Shown piece after piece: positions 1-8,586 of a DNA stretch of 20,250 nucleotides (within the stretch, counting starts at the first letter, position 1; every line of letters starts with the position of its first letter). Origin of the DNA: JAKBCQ01 sp021807585. Its GTDB lineage: Bacteria > Planctomycetota > Planctomycetia > Isosphaerales > Isosphaeraceae. Location of the stretch: contig DAHWFG010000467.1 in NCBI GenBank assembly GCA_027325115.1, positions 1-20,250 of the forward strand, given 5' to 3'. A program made the translations under genes and the position numbers. Below the pieces are notes generated by a model. That model worked only from the letters and a program-made list of their open reading frames with translations. It was not told the origin of the DNA and ran no database searches.

Positions 1-855
1 ATCATGCCGCACAACTGGATTGTCGCGGCGCCGGGATCGTTGGCGCAAATCGGTCTCGCGGCCGAGCGGATGGCGTCGAGCCCCGACGGCTATGCGCGCA
101 GTTTCATTCCGAGTGATCGCCGCGTGCTGCACTCGATCCGGCTGGTTCAACCCGGTGAATCGTTGCGGCTCAATTTCCGCGCGCCCACGACCGTCGGAGA
201 ATATCCGTATGTTTGCACATTTCCAGGGCACTGGCGGATCATGAACGGCGTGATGCATGTCGTGCCGAGGCTTGCGGATATCCCCGCCGACGAGCTCAAT
301 CCGCCGCCGGCGGGCGAATCTTCGCCCGATTCAAGACCGTTCGTTCGGCAATGGCTGTTTGAAGATCTCGCCGCCGATCTGCATAACGTTGGTCACGCGC
401 GATCATATGAACGCGGCAAAGCGCTCTTCACCGCGGCGACTTGTGTTCAATGCCACAAGGCGCGAGGCGAAGGGGGCGAAATCGGCCCGAATCTCGACGA
501 AATCGCGCGAAAGGTCGTCGACAAGAAAATCACTCCGGCTGACGTTCTCCATTCGGTGCTTGACCCGTCGAAGGACATCGAAGAAAAATATCGACCTGTG
601 TTAATTGAAACGAACGACGGCGAGGTCGTGACGGGGATCGTTTCGGATCGGACCGCGGATTCTCTGACGATCGTCGCGGGACCGCGAGCGAAGCCGCGAA
701 CCGTCCTGTTGAAGGATGTGGCCGAGAAGGCCGAGTCGAAGGTTTCGTTGATGCCGCAGGGCTTGCTCGTCACCCTTTCCAAAGACGAGATTTTCGATCT
801 TATCGCTTATGTGATCGCCGCGGGCGATCCCGATCATAAAGCATTCCATAAATGA
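1..855 (+). CDS. Azurin-like copper domain fused to PVC-type cytochrome c (5' end missing)
   Basis: This is the C-terminal part of a secreted electron-transfer protein; the frame is open from base 1, so the start lies outside. In residues of the visible fragment counted from the Met at base 4, the first 87 residues look like a blue-copper (azurin/plastocyanin) domain: His3 in PHNW, then CTFPGHWRIM with Cys71, His76 and Met80. This is the azurin ligand set and spacing. Residues 135-283 form a cytochrome c module with CVQCH at 147-151 as the heme site and the SLMPQGL motif (Met250) near the end. That motif is typical of the Pirellula/Verrucomicrobium heme-binding family, and Met250 is a plausible distal ligand. 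Homologues are often much longer, with a dehydrogenase-like propeller upstream, so the missing part may be large. Role inferred: periplasmic electron transfer from an oxidised substrate. A second protein of this family lies at 13367-16375. Confidence 0.9.
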   Translation: MMPHNWIVAAPGSLAQIGLAAERMASSPDGYARSFIPSDRRVLHSIRLVQPGESLRLNFRAPTTVGEYPYVCTFPGHWRIMNGVMHVVPRLADIPADELNPPPAGESSPDSRPFVRQWLFEDLAADLHNVGHARSYERGKALFTAATCVQCHKARGEGGEIGPNLDEIARKVVDKKITPADVLHSVLDPSKDIEEKYRPVLIETNDGEVVTGIVSDRTADSLTIVAGPRAKPRTVLLKDVAEKAESKVSLMPQGLLVTLSKDEIFDLIAYVIAAGDPDHKAFHK

Positions 856-903
856 TTTTATCAGGCTCTATAAATCCAATAGGGTCGATCGCGAGGGGGT
901 TTT

Positions 904-1749
904 ATGGCGTCGAACGAGCCGGCTTACCGATTGGTCGTTTTCGACGCGCCCGACGAACCACAGGCGACGCGCGATCTGATCGCCAAGGTTGTGAACATGC
1001 ATCCGACCGACGCGATGCGGTGGGTGGCGCGAACTCCCGGCGTGTTTCCCGGGCTTTTATCCGAGGCTCAGGTGCGACCGCTGCTCGACGGGCTTTACGA
1101 TCTGGGGGTCGCGGCGGAGGCGTGGCGCGACGATTCGTTCCCCGATCTCACGCGACCGCGCGTCGTGCATGAGGCCTCTTGCCTTCCCGAGGGGTTTCGG
1201 ATCACGGGGCTGCGCGGCGAGCCGACACACTGGATTCCGTGGGATCAGATCGAACTCGTGAACGCGGGAAGGGTGGTTGAAGACGACAACCGCGATTCCG
1301 AATCGCCCCGTTGGACGTCGCCGATCGTGATGGGTTTGCAGGTTTTGGTGAAGCGACCCGGTTCGGGCAATCGCTCGAATCGCGTTCCACGAACGCCGCG
1401 CGATCCTGTGGGAGAGATCCACATTGTCCGCGACAACCCCCGGCTCGCGTTTCGAATCATCGCCAATCAAATGAATTACGCGTCGTTGGGTGAGCGTTTG
1501 AAGCCCTCCGCGGCCGAGAATTTTCCGATTTTTCTCGCGGCGATCGTCTCCCAGGCCGATCGCGCCCAAATCACCCACTCGACCCGCCTCTTGATGACCG
1601 ATTCGCTCAATCCCGCGGCGAAGGAGGATCTTTCACCCAAAGCGTATGATTTCGAATCGGCCCGCGCGATGATCGACGACACCACGCTCAAACTGCTTTG
1701 GAGCTGGTATCGCCGCGATCGCGATTCTCAAGCGTCGACCTTGAGCTGA
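904..1749 (+). CDS. Conserved-looking protein of unknown function, 281 aa
   Basis: I do not recognise a named family. The ATG at 904 has a strong ribosome site (GAGGGGG, 893-899) and lies 48 bases after the heme protein, so the two may share a transcript. There is no signal peptide or membrane segment, so it is probably cytoplasmic. Residues 1-70 read as strand, helix, helix, strand: a hydrophobic YRLVVFDAP strand, a helix with HPTDAM, then GVFPG, a helix and LGVAAEAW. This resembles the small alpha/beta fold of ClpS and the L7/L12 C-terminal domain, but it is only a pattern impression. Residues 85-210 are beta-rich, with two tryptophans near WIPWDQIELVNAG, like a small barrel; the end is helical. 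Codon use matches the neighbours. Function unknown. Confidence 0.85.
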   Translation: MASNEPAYRLVVFDAPDEPQATRDLIAKVVNMHPTDAMRWVARTPGVFPGLLSEAQVRPLLDGLYDLGVAAEAWRDDSFPDLTRPRVVHEASCLPEGFRITGLRGEPTHWIPWDQIELVNAGRVVEDDNRDSESPRWTSPIVMGLQVLVKRPGSGNRSNRVPRTPRDPVGEIHIVRDNPRLAFRIIANQMNYASLGERLKPSAAENFPIFLAAIVSQADRAQITHSTRLLMTDSLNPAAKEDLSPKAYDFESARAMIDDTTLKLLWSWYRRDRDSQASTLS

Positions 1750-2087
1750 CGTTCGCGAACGACCCGCGGATCGCGAAAGCTTGGCGATTCACGATCGATG
1801 AAAGCCAAAATTGAAAACCTCAGCTTAATCAAGTTACTTGTCAAACTAATAAAACAGAAAATATGCACGCGATATTTATCAATCTTATTTATGATGAACG
1901 ATCGAAGCGCCGATCGGGCTTGAGGTTCAAGCCGCGGCGCGGGTATAACGACCGGATCGAAACGGCGGTCGTCGATCCGGCGAGCCCTGAATGCGCTGTT
2001 GTTGGAGGCGATGTGGAACGTCGCGCCTTCGAGCCGGATCGCTCGCTCGACCGAACCCCGACACGGATGAAACCGGGAGGCTGGATC
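1750..2087. other. Long spacer and leader before the TPR gene
   Basis: This 338-base stretch lies between the 281-aa gene and the preferred GTG start of the TPR gene. It begins with a perfect 12-base palindrome CGTTCGCGAACG (1750-1761) directly after the stop codon. An AT-rich block follows (about 1800-1890), the likeliest place for a promoter: TTGTCA at 1838-1843 is a -35 candidate, but I see no convincing -10 box. A 7-bp hairpin GGCTTGA/TCAAGCC with a 3-base loop lies at 1917-1933. The TPR frame is open from 1863, but the peptide encoded before 2067 has no secretion signal or TPR character and would bury the signal peptide, so I read it as untranslated leader. Confidence 0.5.
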
Positions 2088-5000
2088 GTGCGCAGGAATA
2101 CAACCGAGACGCGTCGGCTCGTGATCGCCCCCGCGGCCTTCCTTTTAGGGGCGATCGTTTTAGCGGCGGCGCAAATTTCCCCGGGTGCGACCGACGACCT
2201 TGACACGGCGAAACGCGAACCGGCGAGCGATCGCGTCGTTCCCGAAGAGCTGAACTTCGCCGCGGGGCTTTATCAGCAACGCCGCTACGATCTCGCCGCC
2301 GAGGAATATCAAAAGTTCCTGGCGCGCAACCCGCGGGGGCGAGACGCCGCCGACGCTCTTTACGGCCTGGCGGGATCAAAATTAATGATCTCGCAATATG
2401 AAGACGCGAGAGCGGCTTATCGCGAGTTTTTAAAACGAGCCCCGGGAGATCCGCGATCATCGGACGTGTTGTATCGAGTCGGCGAAACCTCGGCGCTCAT
2501 GGGGGATCTCGCGGTCGCCAAGCGGGCGCTCGAGGATTTTACCAAGACGACTCCGAAACATCGGTTTACGCAGGCCGCGTGGGTGAATCTGGGAGAAGTC
2601 GATTACAAGCTCGGCGAGCACGCCAAGGCGTGCGACGCATATCGCAAGGCGCTCGAGATCGAGGCCAAAGGTCGATTGGCCGATCGGTCCCGGTTCGGTT
2701 TGGGGCTGGCGCTCGCCGCGATCGATCGCTCGACCGAAGCGATTCGCGTTCTCGGCGAACTTGCCGAACAGGGAGGGGTCGAGTGGCGCGATCGCGCCTG
2801 GAACGAGATCGGTCGCTTGCACGCTCGAGCGGGCAAAGACGCCGACGCGGTTGCGGCATTTGAATCGGTCGAGCGAGTCGCTCCCAAATCACGCCTGATC
2901 GCCGTCGAACGGATCGACCGCGCTTTGGCGTTGAGCCGATTGGGCAAGCACGATCAGGCCGAGGCGCTCTTGAAGCCGTTGGTTCAAGACGGCTCGAGAA
3001 ACCTCGCGGCGCGGGCCTGGAACGCTCTCGGTCGGGTTGAACGAGCGAAGGGAAAAACCGAAGAGGCGTTTCAATCGTTCGATCGCGCGGCGAAGTCGTT
3101 CGCCGATACGCCGATCGCTCCTGAACTCGCGTTCCACGCCGCCGAGGCGGCGCGCGATCTCGGTCGAACCGACGACGCCCGCGGACGATTCGTCGCGCTC
3201 GCCGAGAAATACCACGCCGATCCCTGGGCCGACGACGCCCTGCTCCGCGCCGCGTCGATCGACCTCGAAGCCCGCAGGATTGAGCAAACCCGAAAAATCG
3301 TTGATAAGCTAATATCTAAATATCCAAATTCTCCTCTGCTTAACGCGGCTCGGTTGATCGACGCCCGCGCGGCGCTCGCCGCGCGGAAGCCGAAGGAGGC
3401 GATCGAGATCCTCTCACAGCTTTTGGAGCGGGGTCGTCCCGACGGCGAGCTCGGTCAAACGGCGCGTTATTACTTATCGCTCGCGTATCGCGACGACGGT
3501 CAGTCCGCCAGATCGACCGAGATCCTCGAATCGCTCATCAAAACACCCGCGACGGCGATCGCCGGCGACGCATTGTTTTTGACCGGGCAGGCTCGTTTCG
3601 AATCGAAACAATTCGCCGAATCGATCGATCCGCTGGAACGGTATCTGAAGGAGAATCCGCGGGGGGATGTCGCCGATCACGCGTGGGCGTACCTGGCGAT
3701 CGCACTCTGGGAATTGGGTCGAACCGACTCCGCGAGCGAAGCTTTCCGTAAGCTGCAAGAGGGTTTTCCCAAGAGCGAAACGATCGCGCCGACGGCGCTT
3801 CGGCTCGCCGAATCGGCGCTCGACGCCAAGAAACGTGATCAAGCCGAGTCCTTCTTCGCGATCGCCGCCCAAACCGCTTCGAGCGGCCTCAAGCCGAAAT
3901 CGCTCTCGGGTTACGGCTGGACGCTTTATCATCAGAAGAAATTTGACGACGCCGCGACCGCGTTCGGCAAGCTCGTCGACGAATTTCCCGACGATCCCCT
4001 CGCCGCCGAGGGGGCTCGCATGAAAGCATTGTCACTCGAATCTTCCGGAAAGAGTGATCAAGCGTTATCGGCGTACGCGATTGCGATCGTCAAGTACGCG
4101 AGCGACGCGCAGGCCGGACCGGCGGCTCTGGCTCGAGCCCGGTTGCTGGCGAAGGCGAAAAAGCCCGCCGAAGCCGCTCGCGCTTACGCCGATTTCCTCC
4201 GCGATCACCCCAAAGGGATCGACGGAGTCGGCGCCGATCTCGTCTTGGCCGAGCAAGGTTGGACGCTCCTCGACGCCGATCAGCCCGCCCAAGCCGACGC
4301 CGCGTTCGAACGACTGCTCAAAGCATTTCCTCAAAGCCCCCGCGCCGCCGACGCCGCGCTCAACCTCGCCGAATCGGCTTATCAGGCCAAACGCTTCAAC
4401 CAAGCAATCGAACTGCTGCGGCCGATCGTCGCCGGTGAATCAAAAACGGATGATATCCTTATACAATCCGCTCTTTATCGAACAGGGCGATCGTTCGTCG
4501 AGCTCGGCAAGCGGAGCGAAGCGGCGAAGGCCTTTGACCGCCTGATCGCCGAGTTTCCCGCGGGCAATTTCAACCGCGAGGCTCGCTTTTGGCGCTCCGA
4601 GATCGCACTCGAGGAGGGGGACGCCAAAACCGCCGAAAGCGGTTTCGCCGCGCTCCTTGACGAAAAACGCGAACCCTCGAACACCCCCGAGGCGTGGATC
4701 GCGACGGCGCGACTGAGGCGCGTTCAGGCGCTGGTGGCGCTCGAACGCTGGAGCGACGCGCTCAAATTCGCCGACGCATTCCGCGCCGAATTCCCGGCGC
4801 ACCCCCTCGTCGCCGAAATCGATTACGCGCGCGGCCGCGCCCTGCAGCAAACGGCGCGGTTCGACGACGCCCGCTCGGCGTATCAAAACGTGCTGAAAGA
4901 TCGCAAGCTCGGCGAACTCGCGGCGAAGGCTCAATTCATGATCGGCGAAACGTATTTTCATCAAAAGAATTACAAAGAGGCGTTACGCGCGCTTTTAAAA

Positions 5001-5222
5001 GTGGATATTCTATACGACGCTCCCAGATGGCAGGCCGCGGCGCTCCTCGAGGCGGGTAAGGCGCAAGAGCTCTTGGGACGCCACGCCGACGCCGCCGAAA
5101 CGTACGATCGACTGATCGCCAAATTCCCCAAAGATGAATCGGCTGCGCAGGCCGAGAAGCGAAAACGAGAAGCCCTCGATCGAACCGCCAAGGCCGAACG
5201 CGGAGAATCCGCGGTCGAATGA
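2088..5222 (+). CDS. Large secreted tetratricopeptide-repeat protein
   Basis: A 1044-residue protein built almost wholly of TPR helix pairs. I chose GTG 2088 because GGGAGG (2075-2080) sits 7 bases upstream and translation from there gives a textbook signal peptide: MRRNTTETRR, then LVIAPAAFLLGAIVLAAA, with cleavage near Q27. The frame runs back to ATG 1863 and has another ATG at 2067, but both would place a charged extension before the signal. From about residue 45 to the C terminus, helix pairs recur every 34-37 residues, with patterns such as YDLAAEEYQKFLARNP, then GD or DA turns and FP or YP endings, as in BamD/YbgF-type repeats. The tail is charged (KRKREALDR). Role inferred: periplasmic scaffold or protein-protein adaptor; no catalytic domain is seen. 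The partner is unknown. A hairpin follows the stop. Confidence 0.9.
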   Translation: MRRNTTETRRLVIAPAAFLLGAIVLAAAQISPGATDDLDTAKREPASDRVVPEELNFAAGLYQQRRYDLAAEEYQKFLARNPRGRDAADALYGLAGSKLMISQYEDARAAYREFLKRAPGDPRSSDVLYRVGETSALMGDLAVAKRALEDFTKTTPKHRFTQAAWVNLGEVDYKLGEHAKACDAYRKALEIEAKGRLADRSRFGLGLALAAIDRSTEAIRVLGELAEQGGVEWRDRAWNEIGRLHARAGKDADAVAAFESVERVAPKSRLIAVERIDRALALSRLGKHDQAEALLKPLVQDGSRNLAARAWNALGRVERAKGKTEEAFQSFDRAAKSFADTPIAPELAFHAAEAARDLGRTDDARGRFVALAEKYHADPWADDALLRAASIDLEARRIEQTRKIVDKLISKYPNSPLLNAARLIDARAALAARKPKEAIEILSQLLERGRPDGELGQTARYYLSLAYRDDGQSARSTEILESLIKTPATAIAGDALFLTGQARFESKQFAESIDPLERYLKENPRGDVADHAWAYLAIALWELGRTDSASEAFRKLQEGFPKSETIAPTALRLAESALDAKKRDQAESFFAIAAQTASSGLKPKSLSGYGWTLYHQKKFDDAATAFGKLVDEFPDDPLAAEGARMKALSLESSGKSDQALSAYAIAIVKYASDAQAGPAALARARLLAKAKKPAEAARAYADFLRDHPKGIDGVGADLVLAEQGWTLLDADQPAQADAAFERLLKAFPQSPRAADAALNLAESAYQAKRFNQAIELLRPIVAGESKTDDILIQSALYRTGRSFVELGKRSEAAKAFDRLIAEFPAGNFNREARFWRSEIALEEGDAKTAESGFAALLDEKREPSNTPEAWIATARLRRVQALVALERWSDALKFADAFRAEFPAHPLVAEIDYARGRALQQTARFDDARSAYQNVLKDRKLGELAAKAQFMIGETYFHQKNYKEALRALLKVDILYDAPRWQAAALLEAGKAQELLGRHADAAETYDRLIAKFPKDESAAQAEKRKREALDRTAKAERGESAVE

Positions 5223-5240
5223 CGATCGCTCGCGCGATCG
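5223..5240 (+). terminator. Hairpin directly after the TPR stop codon
   Basis: CGATCGC and GCGATCG pair over 7 bp around a TCGC loop, starting at the base after the stop codon. There is no T-run, so it is not a classic intrinsic terminator. It may protect the 3' end or be a chance product of the CGATCG abundance in this genome. Confidence 0.35.
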
Positions 5241-5372
5241 AAGCTCGGCCCGATCGGAATTCGTCTCGATCAAGACGGATCATGTTAATTAAATATCAAT
5301 GTATAATATAAGTTTTTTGTATAATATTTCTTAAAACTCTTTCAAGTACTTACTTGTTGACATTTTATGATT
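5241..5372. other. AT-rich spacer between convergent genes
   Basis: The TPR gene and malQ converge here. From about 5280 to the malQ stop the sequence is strongly AT-rich, in sharp contrast to its surroundings. It contains a 9-base direct repeat GTATAATAT (5301-5309 and 5319-5327) around a TTTTTT run and an inverted repeat CAAGTA/TACTTG (5343-5356). It probably ends transcription from one or both sides, but no textbook stem followed by a T-run is visible. A TTGACA at 5357-5362 has no matching -10 box. Confidence 0.5.
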
Positions 5373-6965
5373 TTAATAATTATCAAAAGGTTTCGCGATC
5401 AGGCCGTCGCGCGGGGTGCGGAATTGAAGCGGGATCGGCCCGCCGCTCCAGCGGCCGAAAAGCGCCGTGAGATTGGCGAGCCTGTCCCGCGAAGCGTCGG
5501 TCAGATCCCCTTCGCGGAACCGCCACAACCAGTTCCCCTCCCCCTCGCCCGGAGTGTTCATCCGCGCCTCGCTCCCCAGTCCCAAAACGTCTTGCAAAGG
5601 AACGATCACCGTATCCGCGGGAGAACTCATCGCCAGCCGAATCATCGACCAGTGAATCTCGCGTCCGTCGGCGTTCATGAATCGGAGTGCGAAGGCGCGC
5701 TCAATCTTCGATTCCTCGACCGAAAGCGTCGAAAGAGTCGATTTTTCGAAATCGGCGCGAAACCAACCGACCGTCGTATCATTATCATGTGTTCCTGTAT
5801 AAATAACACTATGGTGATGATGCTTGTAAGGCAAATAATTTTCCGCGCCCGATCCCGCTCCGAAGGCGAACTGCAACACCCGCATTCCGGGCAATCCGAA
5901 TTGATCGCGGAGCGTCTCGACCTCGGGGGTGATGAAGCCGAGATCCTCGGCGATCAGCGGCAATCCGCCGAGCGCGGCGCGGGCCGCGGTCAAAAGCGCC
6001 GTTCCGGGCGATTTCTCCCATTTCCCCTCGCGGGCGTCGGGAGCGCTCGCAGGTATCCGGTAATACGCCTCGAATCCGCGGAAATGATCGAGCCGAACCA
6101 ATTCAAACCGCCGCGCGACTCCGCGAATCCGCTCGATCCACCACGCGAATCCCTCGGCCTCGTGCGCCTCCCAACGATAAAGCGGATTCCCCCACAATTG
6201 CCCAAGCTCATTAAAGTAATCGGGAGGAACGCCCGCGACATGCGTAGGAAGACCCCGCGAATCGAGCTGGAACAGATCGGGGCGAGCCCAAACCTCGGCG
6301 CTATCCTGCGCAAGAAAAATCGGCAAATCGCCGATCAGCGTGATCCCGATCAACCGACACCAATTGCGCAACGCTCGCCATTGATTATCAAAAACATATT
6401 GAACAAACTCATGAAAAGCGATCTCGTCCGCGAGCCGCTTGCGAGCGCGATCGAGCGCCGCGGGCTTGCGCGCCGCGAGCGCCTTGTCCCAATCGTTCCA
6501 ACCCGCGCCTTGATGTTCACCCTTAATCGCCATGAACAGGCAAAAATCGGCGAGCCAGTAACGCTCTCGAACGCGAAACAACTCGAATCCGCGGTCGATT
6601 CCGCGGGAAAAACGCTCGAAAGCACGCCGCAGCAGATCGAGCCGAACCCGCGCCGCCGCGGCGAAATCGGCGCGGTCGGCTTTGAGACCGAGATCTCCCG
6701 GCAAATCACGCGCCTTCAGCAAGCCGTCGGTCACGAGCCGCTCGGGGCTGATCAACAACGGATTCCCCGCGTGCGACGAATGAGCCTGATACGGCGAATC
6801 GCCGCAAACCGGCGGGCCGAGCGGCAACATCTGCCAATGCCGCTGACCGCACGAAGCCAAAAACGAAGCGAACGATTCCGCCGCGGATCCCAGATCCCCC
6901 ACTCCATAAGGGCCGGGAAGCGAAGTCGGATGAAGCAGTATTCCGGCGGCTCGGGGCAATCGCAT
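5373..6965 (-). CDS. malQ: 4-alpha-glucanotransferase (amylomaltase)
   Basis: MalQ moves 1,4-alpha-glucan segments between acceptors (disproportionation) in maltodextrin and glycogen metabolism in the cytoplasm; it belongs to glycoside hydrolase family 77. The 530 residues match the short bacterial (Thermus-like) length. The N terminus RAAGILLHPTSLPGPYGVGDLG is the family signature. All three catalytic carboxylates are visible: Asp293 in LVRLDHFRGF (nucleophile), Glu340 in LIAEDLGFITPEV (acid/base) and Asp394 in YTGTHDNDTTVGW. An unusual KHHHHS run (381-386) comes just before the third motif. The start has GAGGTG four bases upstream. It begins only 19 bases after the membrane-protein gene ends, so it is probably the last gene of that transcript. 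Confidence in function is high. Confidence 0.97.
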   Translation of the reverse strand: MRLPRAAGILLHPTSLPGPYGVGDLGSAAESFASFLASCGQRHWQMLPLGPPVCGDSPYQAHSSHAGNPLLISPERLVTDGLLKARDLPGDLGLKADRADFAAAARVRLDLLRRAFERFSRGIDRGFELFRVRERYWLADFCLFMAIKGEHQGAGWNDWDKALAARKPAALDRARKRLADEIAFHEFVQYVFDNQWRALRNWCRLIGITLIGDLPIFLAQDSAEVWARPDLFQLDSRGLPTHVAGVPPDYFNELGQLWGNPLYRWEAHEAEGFAWWIERIRGVARRFELVRLDHFRGFEAYYRIPASAPDAREGKWEKSPGTALLTAARAALGGLPLIAEDLGFITPEVETLRDQFGLPGMRVLQFAFGAGSGAENYLPYKHHHHSVIYTGTHDNDTTVGWFRADFEKSTLSTLSVEESKIERAFALRFMNADGREIHWSMIRLAMSSPADTVIVPLQDVLGLGSEARMNTPGEGEGNWLWRFREGDLTDASRDRLANLTALFGRWSGGPIPLQFRTPRDGLIAKPFDNY

Positions 6966-6984
6966 CCGTCACCTCGTCAAAAAC

Positions 6985-8292
6985 TCAATCCTTTGTATCC
7001 ACATTCGTCCGCCGCGTTCCGATCGCCTCAATGCGCTCCACAGGACGCGCGTTCAAATAATACGAACGAGCGTGCTCGCGAATCGCGTCGAGCCCGATCA
7101 ACCGAACGCGGTCGCGCCGGTCAGAGAAAAGCCCCGCCCGCCCCAGGTGCTCGACCCGGATCGGACGTCGGCCAACATAACGCATCGCCAACGCTTCCGC
7201 CACGCCGTTTAACGCGCGGTTCTGCGGATAAACCGGAGCGTCACGCTCGGCGCGACTCCACGAAGTCAGGTCGAGTACCAGCCGACCGGGAATTCCCGGA
7301 ACCGATTTCGCATGCCGAACAATCGATTCGGGATATTCCCCCACGTCCTCACGCGCAATCAAAACAATCGTCCTCTCGGCGTGGCTCGCATACAACCCGA
7401 ACGAAGGCCACGTATCGAACAACCCCGCGCGCTCGCCGCACGGAGCGATGAAAATCAAAAAAATAAAAACAAAACCGAATACTCGTCTCACAAAACTATT
7501 ATTCTCTTTGATATTATTATGATTACTTATCGTGTTATGTCGGTCTCGGCCCGCGGCGCCGAGAAAAAGGACGGCGACCTCGACCGCGACCGCGGCGTTC
7601 CAAGCGAGCACCCCCGCCGAATGATCGAGCCCGCGCGGGCCCAAAACGTAAAACAACGTTCCGTGGAGCGCAATCGCGCCGAGCGCGCCGATCGTGCGCG
7701 TGCGACCCCGCGCGAGCGCGACGCCGACCGCGATCTCGTAAGCCGGAGCGAACCAGATCGCCGCCGAACGAACGCCGCGCGGCCACAAAGTCGCGTCCAA
7801 GCCGAAGGCGCCCAACGTCCGATCGAGAAAAACTCTCCCCAGCTCGTCGCGAAACGAAACGTCAAGTTTTGATAATCCTGAATGCAAATATAACGCGATC
7901 AAAAAGAACCGGCAAAGCCGCTCGCCGCGCTCCCCCGGAACCACCAGGATCCCCGCGATCGTCATTATATACTGATATACCCAGGGCTGAAAACGATGCT
8001 GATCTCCCGATACCAAAACGACGAAACACGCGACCGCGATCGCCGACGCGACGCTCGTCGATCGCCGCGCCCAAACCGAACGCTTCACCAATCCGAGAGC
8101 CGACGCCGAGCTCGCCGCGAACAACGATCCGATCAAAACCGCGCCCAGCTCGAATTCGATCCGTCCGCACGCGGGAACGAACGGAACCTTCGGAAACAGG
8201 CCCCCACAAAACCAAAGGGGTCGGGTCAGCAGCGTAATCGCCAGAGTCGAAATCGTCAAAACAAGAACGTACGCCTCGGATCGACGCGTCAC
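6985..8292 (-). CDS. Polytopic membrane protein, DoxX/MauE- or HTTM-like, with C-terminal soluble domain
   Basis: 435 residues with about nine membrane segments (approximately 8-28, 47-69, 79-96, 106-118, 127-143, 177-194, 201-219, 225-247, 270-285). Segment five ends in LYLHSGLSKLD, a motif like the Y-SGL-KL/D of DoxX/MauE and HTTM-type proteins; HGTLFYVLGPRGLDHSAGVLAWN is also of that type. Between segments 8 and 9 is an Asn-rich linker (NTISNHNNIKENN) encoded by strikingly AT-rich DNA. Residues 286-435 form a soluble domain of unknown function, including LVLDLTSWSRAERDAPVYPQNRALN. The GTG start at 8292 overlaps the stop of the 75-residue gene as GTGA, implying coupled translation. HTTM and DoxX folds are sometimes linked to redox or vitamin-K-like chemistry, but no catalytic residues can be assigned here. 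Substrate unknown. Confidence 0.85.
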   Translation of the reverse strand: MTRRSEAYVLVLTISTLAITLLTRPLWFCGGLFPKVPFVPACGRIEFELGAVLIGSLFAASSASALGLVKRSVWARRSTSVASAIAVACFVVLVSGDQHRFQPWVYQYIMTIAGILVVPGERGERLCRFFLIALYLHSGLSKLDVSFRDELGRVFLDRTLGAFGLDATLWPRGVRSAAIWFAPAYEIAVGVALARGRTRTIGALGAIALHGTLFYVLGPRGLDHSAGVLAWNAAVAVEVAVLFLGAAGRDRHNTISNHNNIKENNSFVRRVFGFVFIFLIFIAPCGERAGLFDTWPSFGLYASHAERTIVLIAREDVGEYPESIVRHAKSVPGIPGRLVLDLTSWSRAERDAPVYPQNRALNGVAEALAMRYVGRRPIRVEHLGRAGLFSDRRDRVRLIGLDAIREHARSYYLNARPVERIEAIGTRRTNVDTKD

Positions 8293-8516
8293 GACGGGTT
8301 TAAAAGCGAATACGTTCCGCTCCCCTCGCGCTTCAACCGTCCTTTCGCCACGAGCTCCTCCCAGATCGTCGACGGAAAGCCCGCGGGAGGCGTGATTCCC
8401 GCCACCTTCGACGTCTTGCTTCCGTATCCCAACCGCGATTCGTCGTCGAGTTGCGTCAGCTTAAGACGCTTCTTAAACGCCTTGATCGCGCGTTTCAACT
8501 CCTCGTCGGTCGCCAT
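8289..8516 (-). CDS. Small conserved-looking protein, 75 aa, unknown
   Basis: A 75-residue soluble protein. The start is well supported: ATG at 8516 with GAGGAGG about nine bases upstream. The first 20 residues are a basic helix (ELKRAIKAFKKRLKLTQLDDES), followed by a Gly/Ser/Lys loop and a PPAGFPSTIWEELVAKGRLKREG-type segment that looks like a short helix and a beta-hairpin. The second half could be a winged-helix fragment, which would allow nucleic-acid binding, but this is speculation. I have an impression of similar short proteins in planctomycetes, with no known function. Its TGA stop is shared with the GTG start of the membrane protein, so the two are likely made together. Confidence 0.8.
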   Translation of the reverse strand: MATDEELKRAIKAFKKRLKLTQLDDESRLGYGSKTSKVAGITPPAGFPSTIWEELVAKGRLKREGSGTYSLLNPS

Positions 8517-8586
8517 GTCCGTCGAACCTCCTCAAACCTGGATATATTTAGATCACTACGTTTTCTTATCCACATGCGAGCGTTTA

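Noticed and set aside
5357..5385. Promoter with TTGACA reading rightward
   Set aside because: No -10 box at a usable distance and it would point antisense into malQ.
5367..7451. 694-residue open frame on the + strand
   Set aside because: It lies antisense to malQ and the membrane protein, both with clear family motifs. Its product is Arg/Pro/Ser-rich without domains. High GC and abundant self-complementary GATCG keep antisense frames open.
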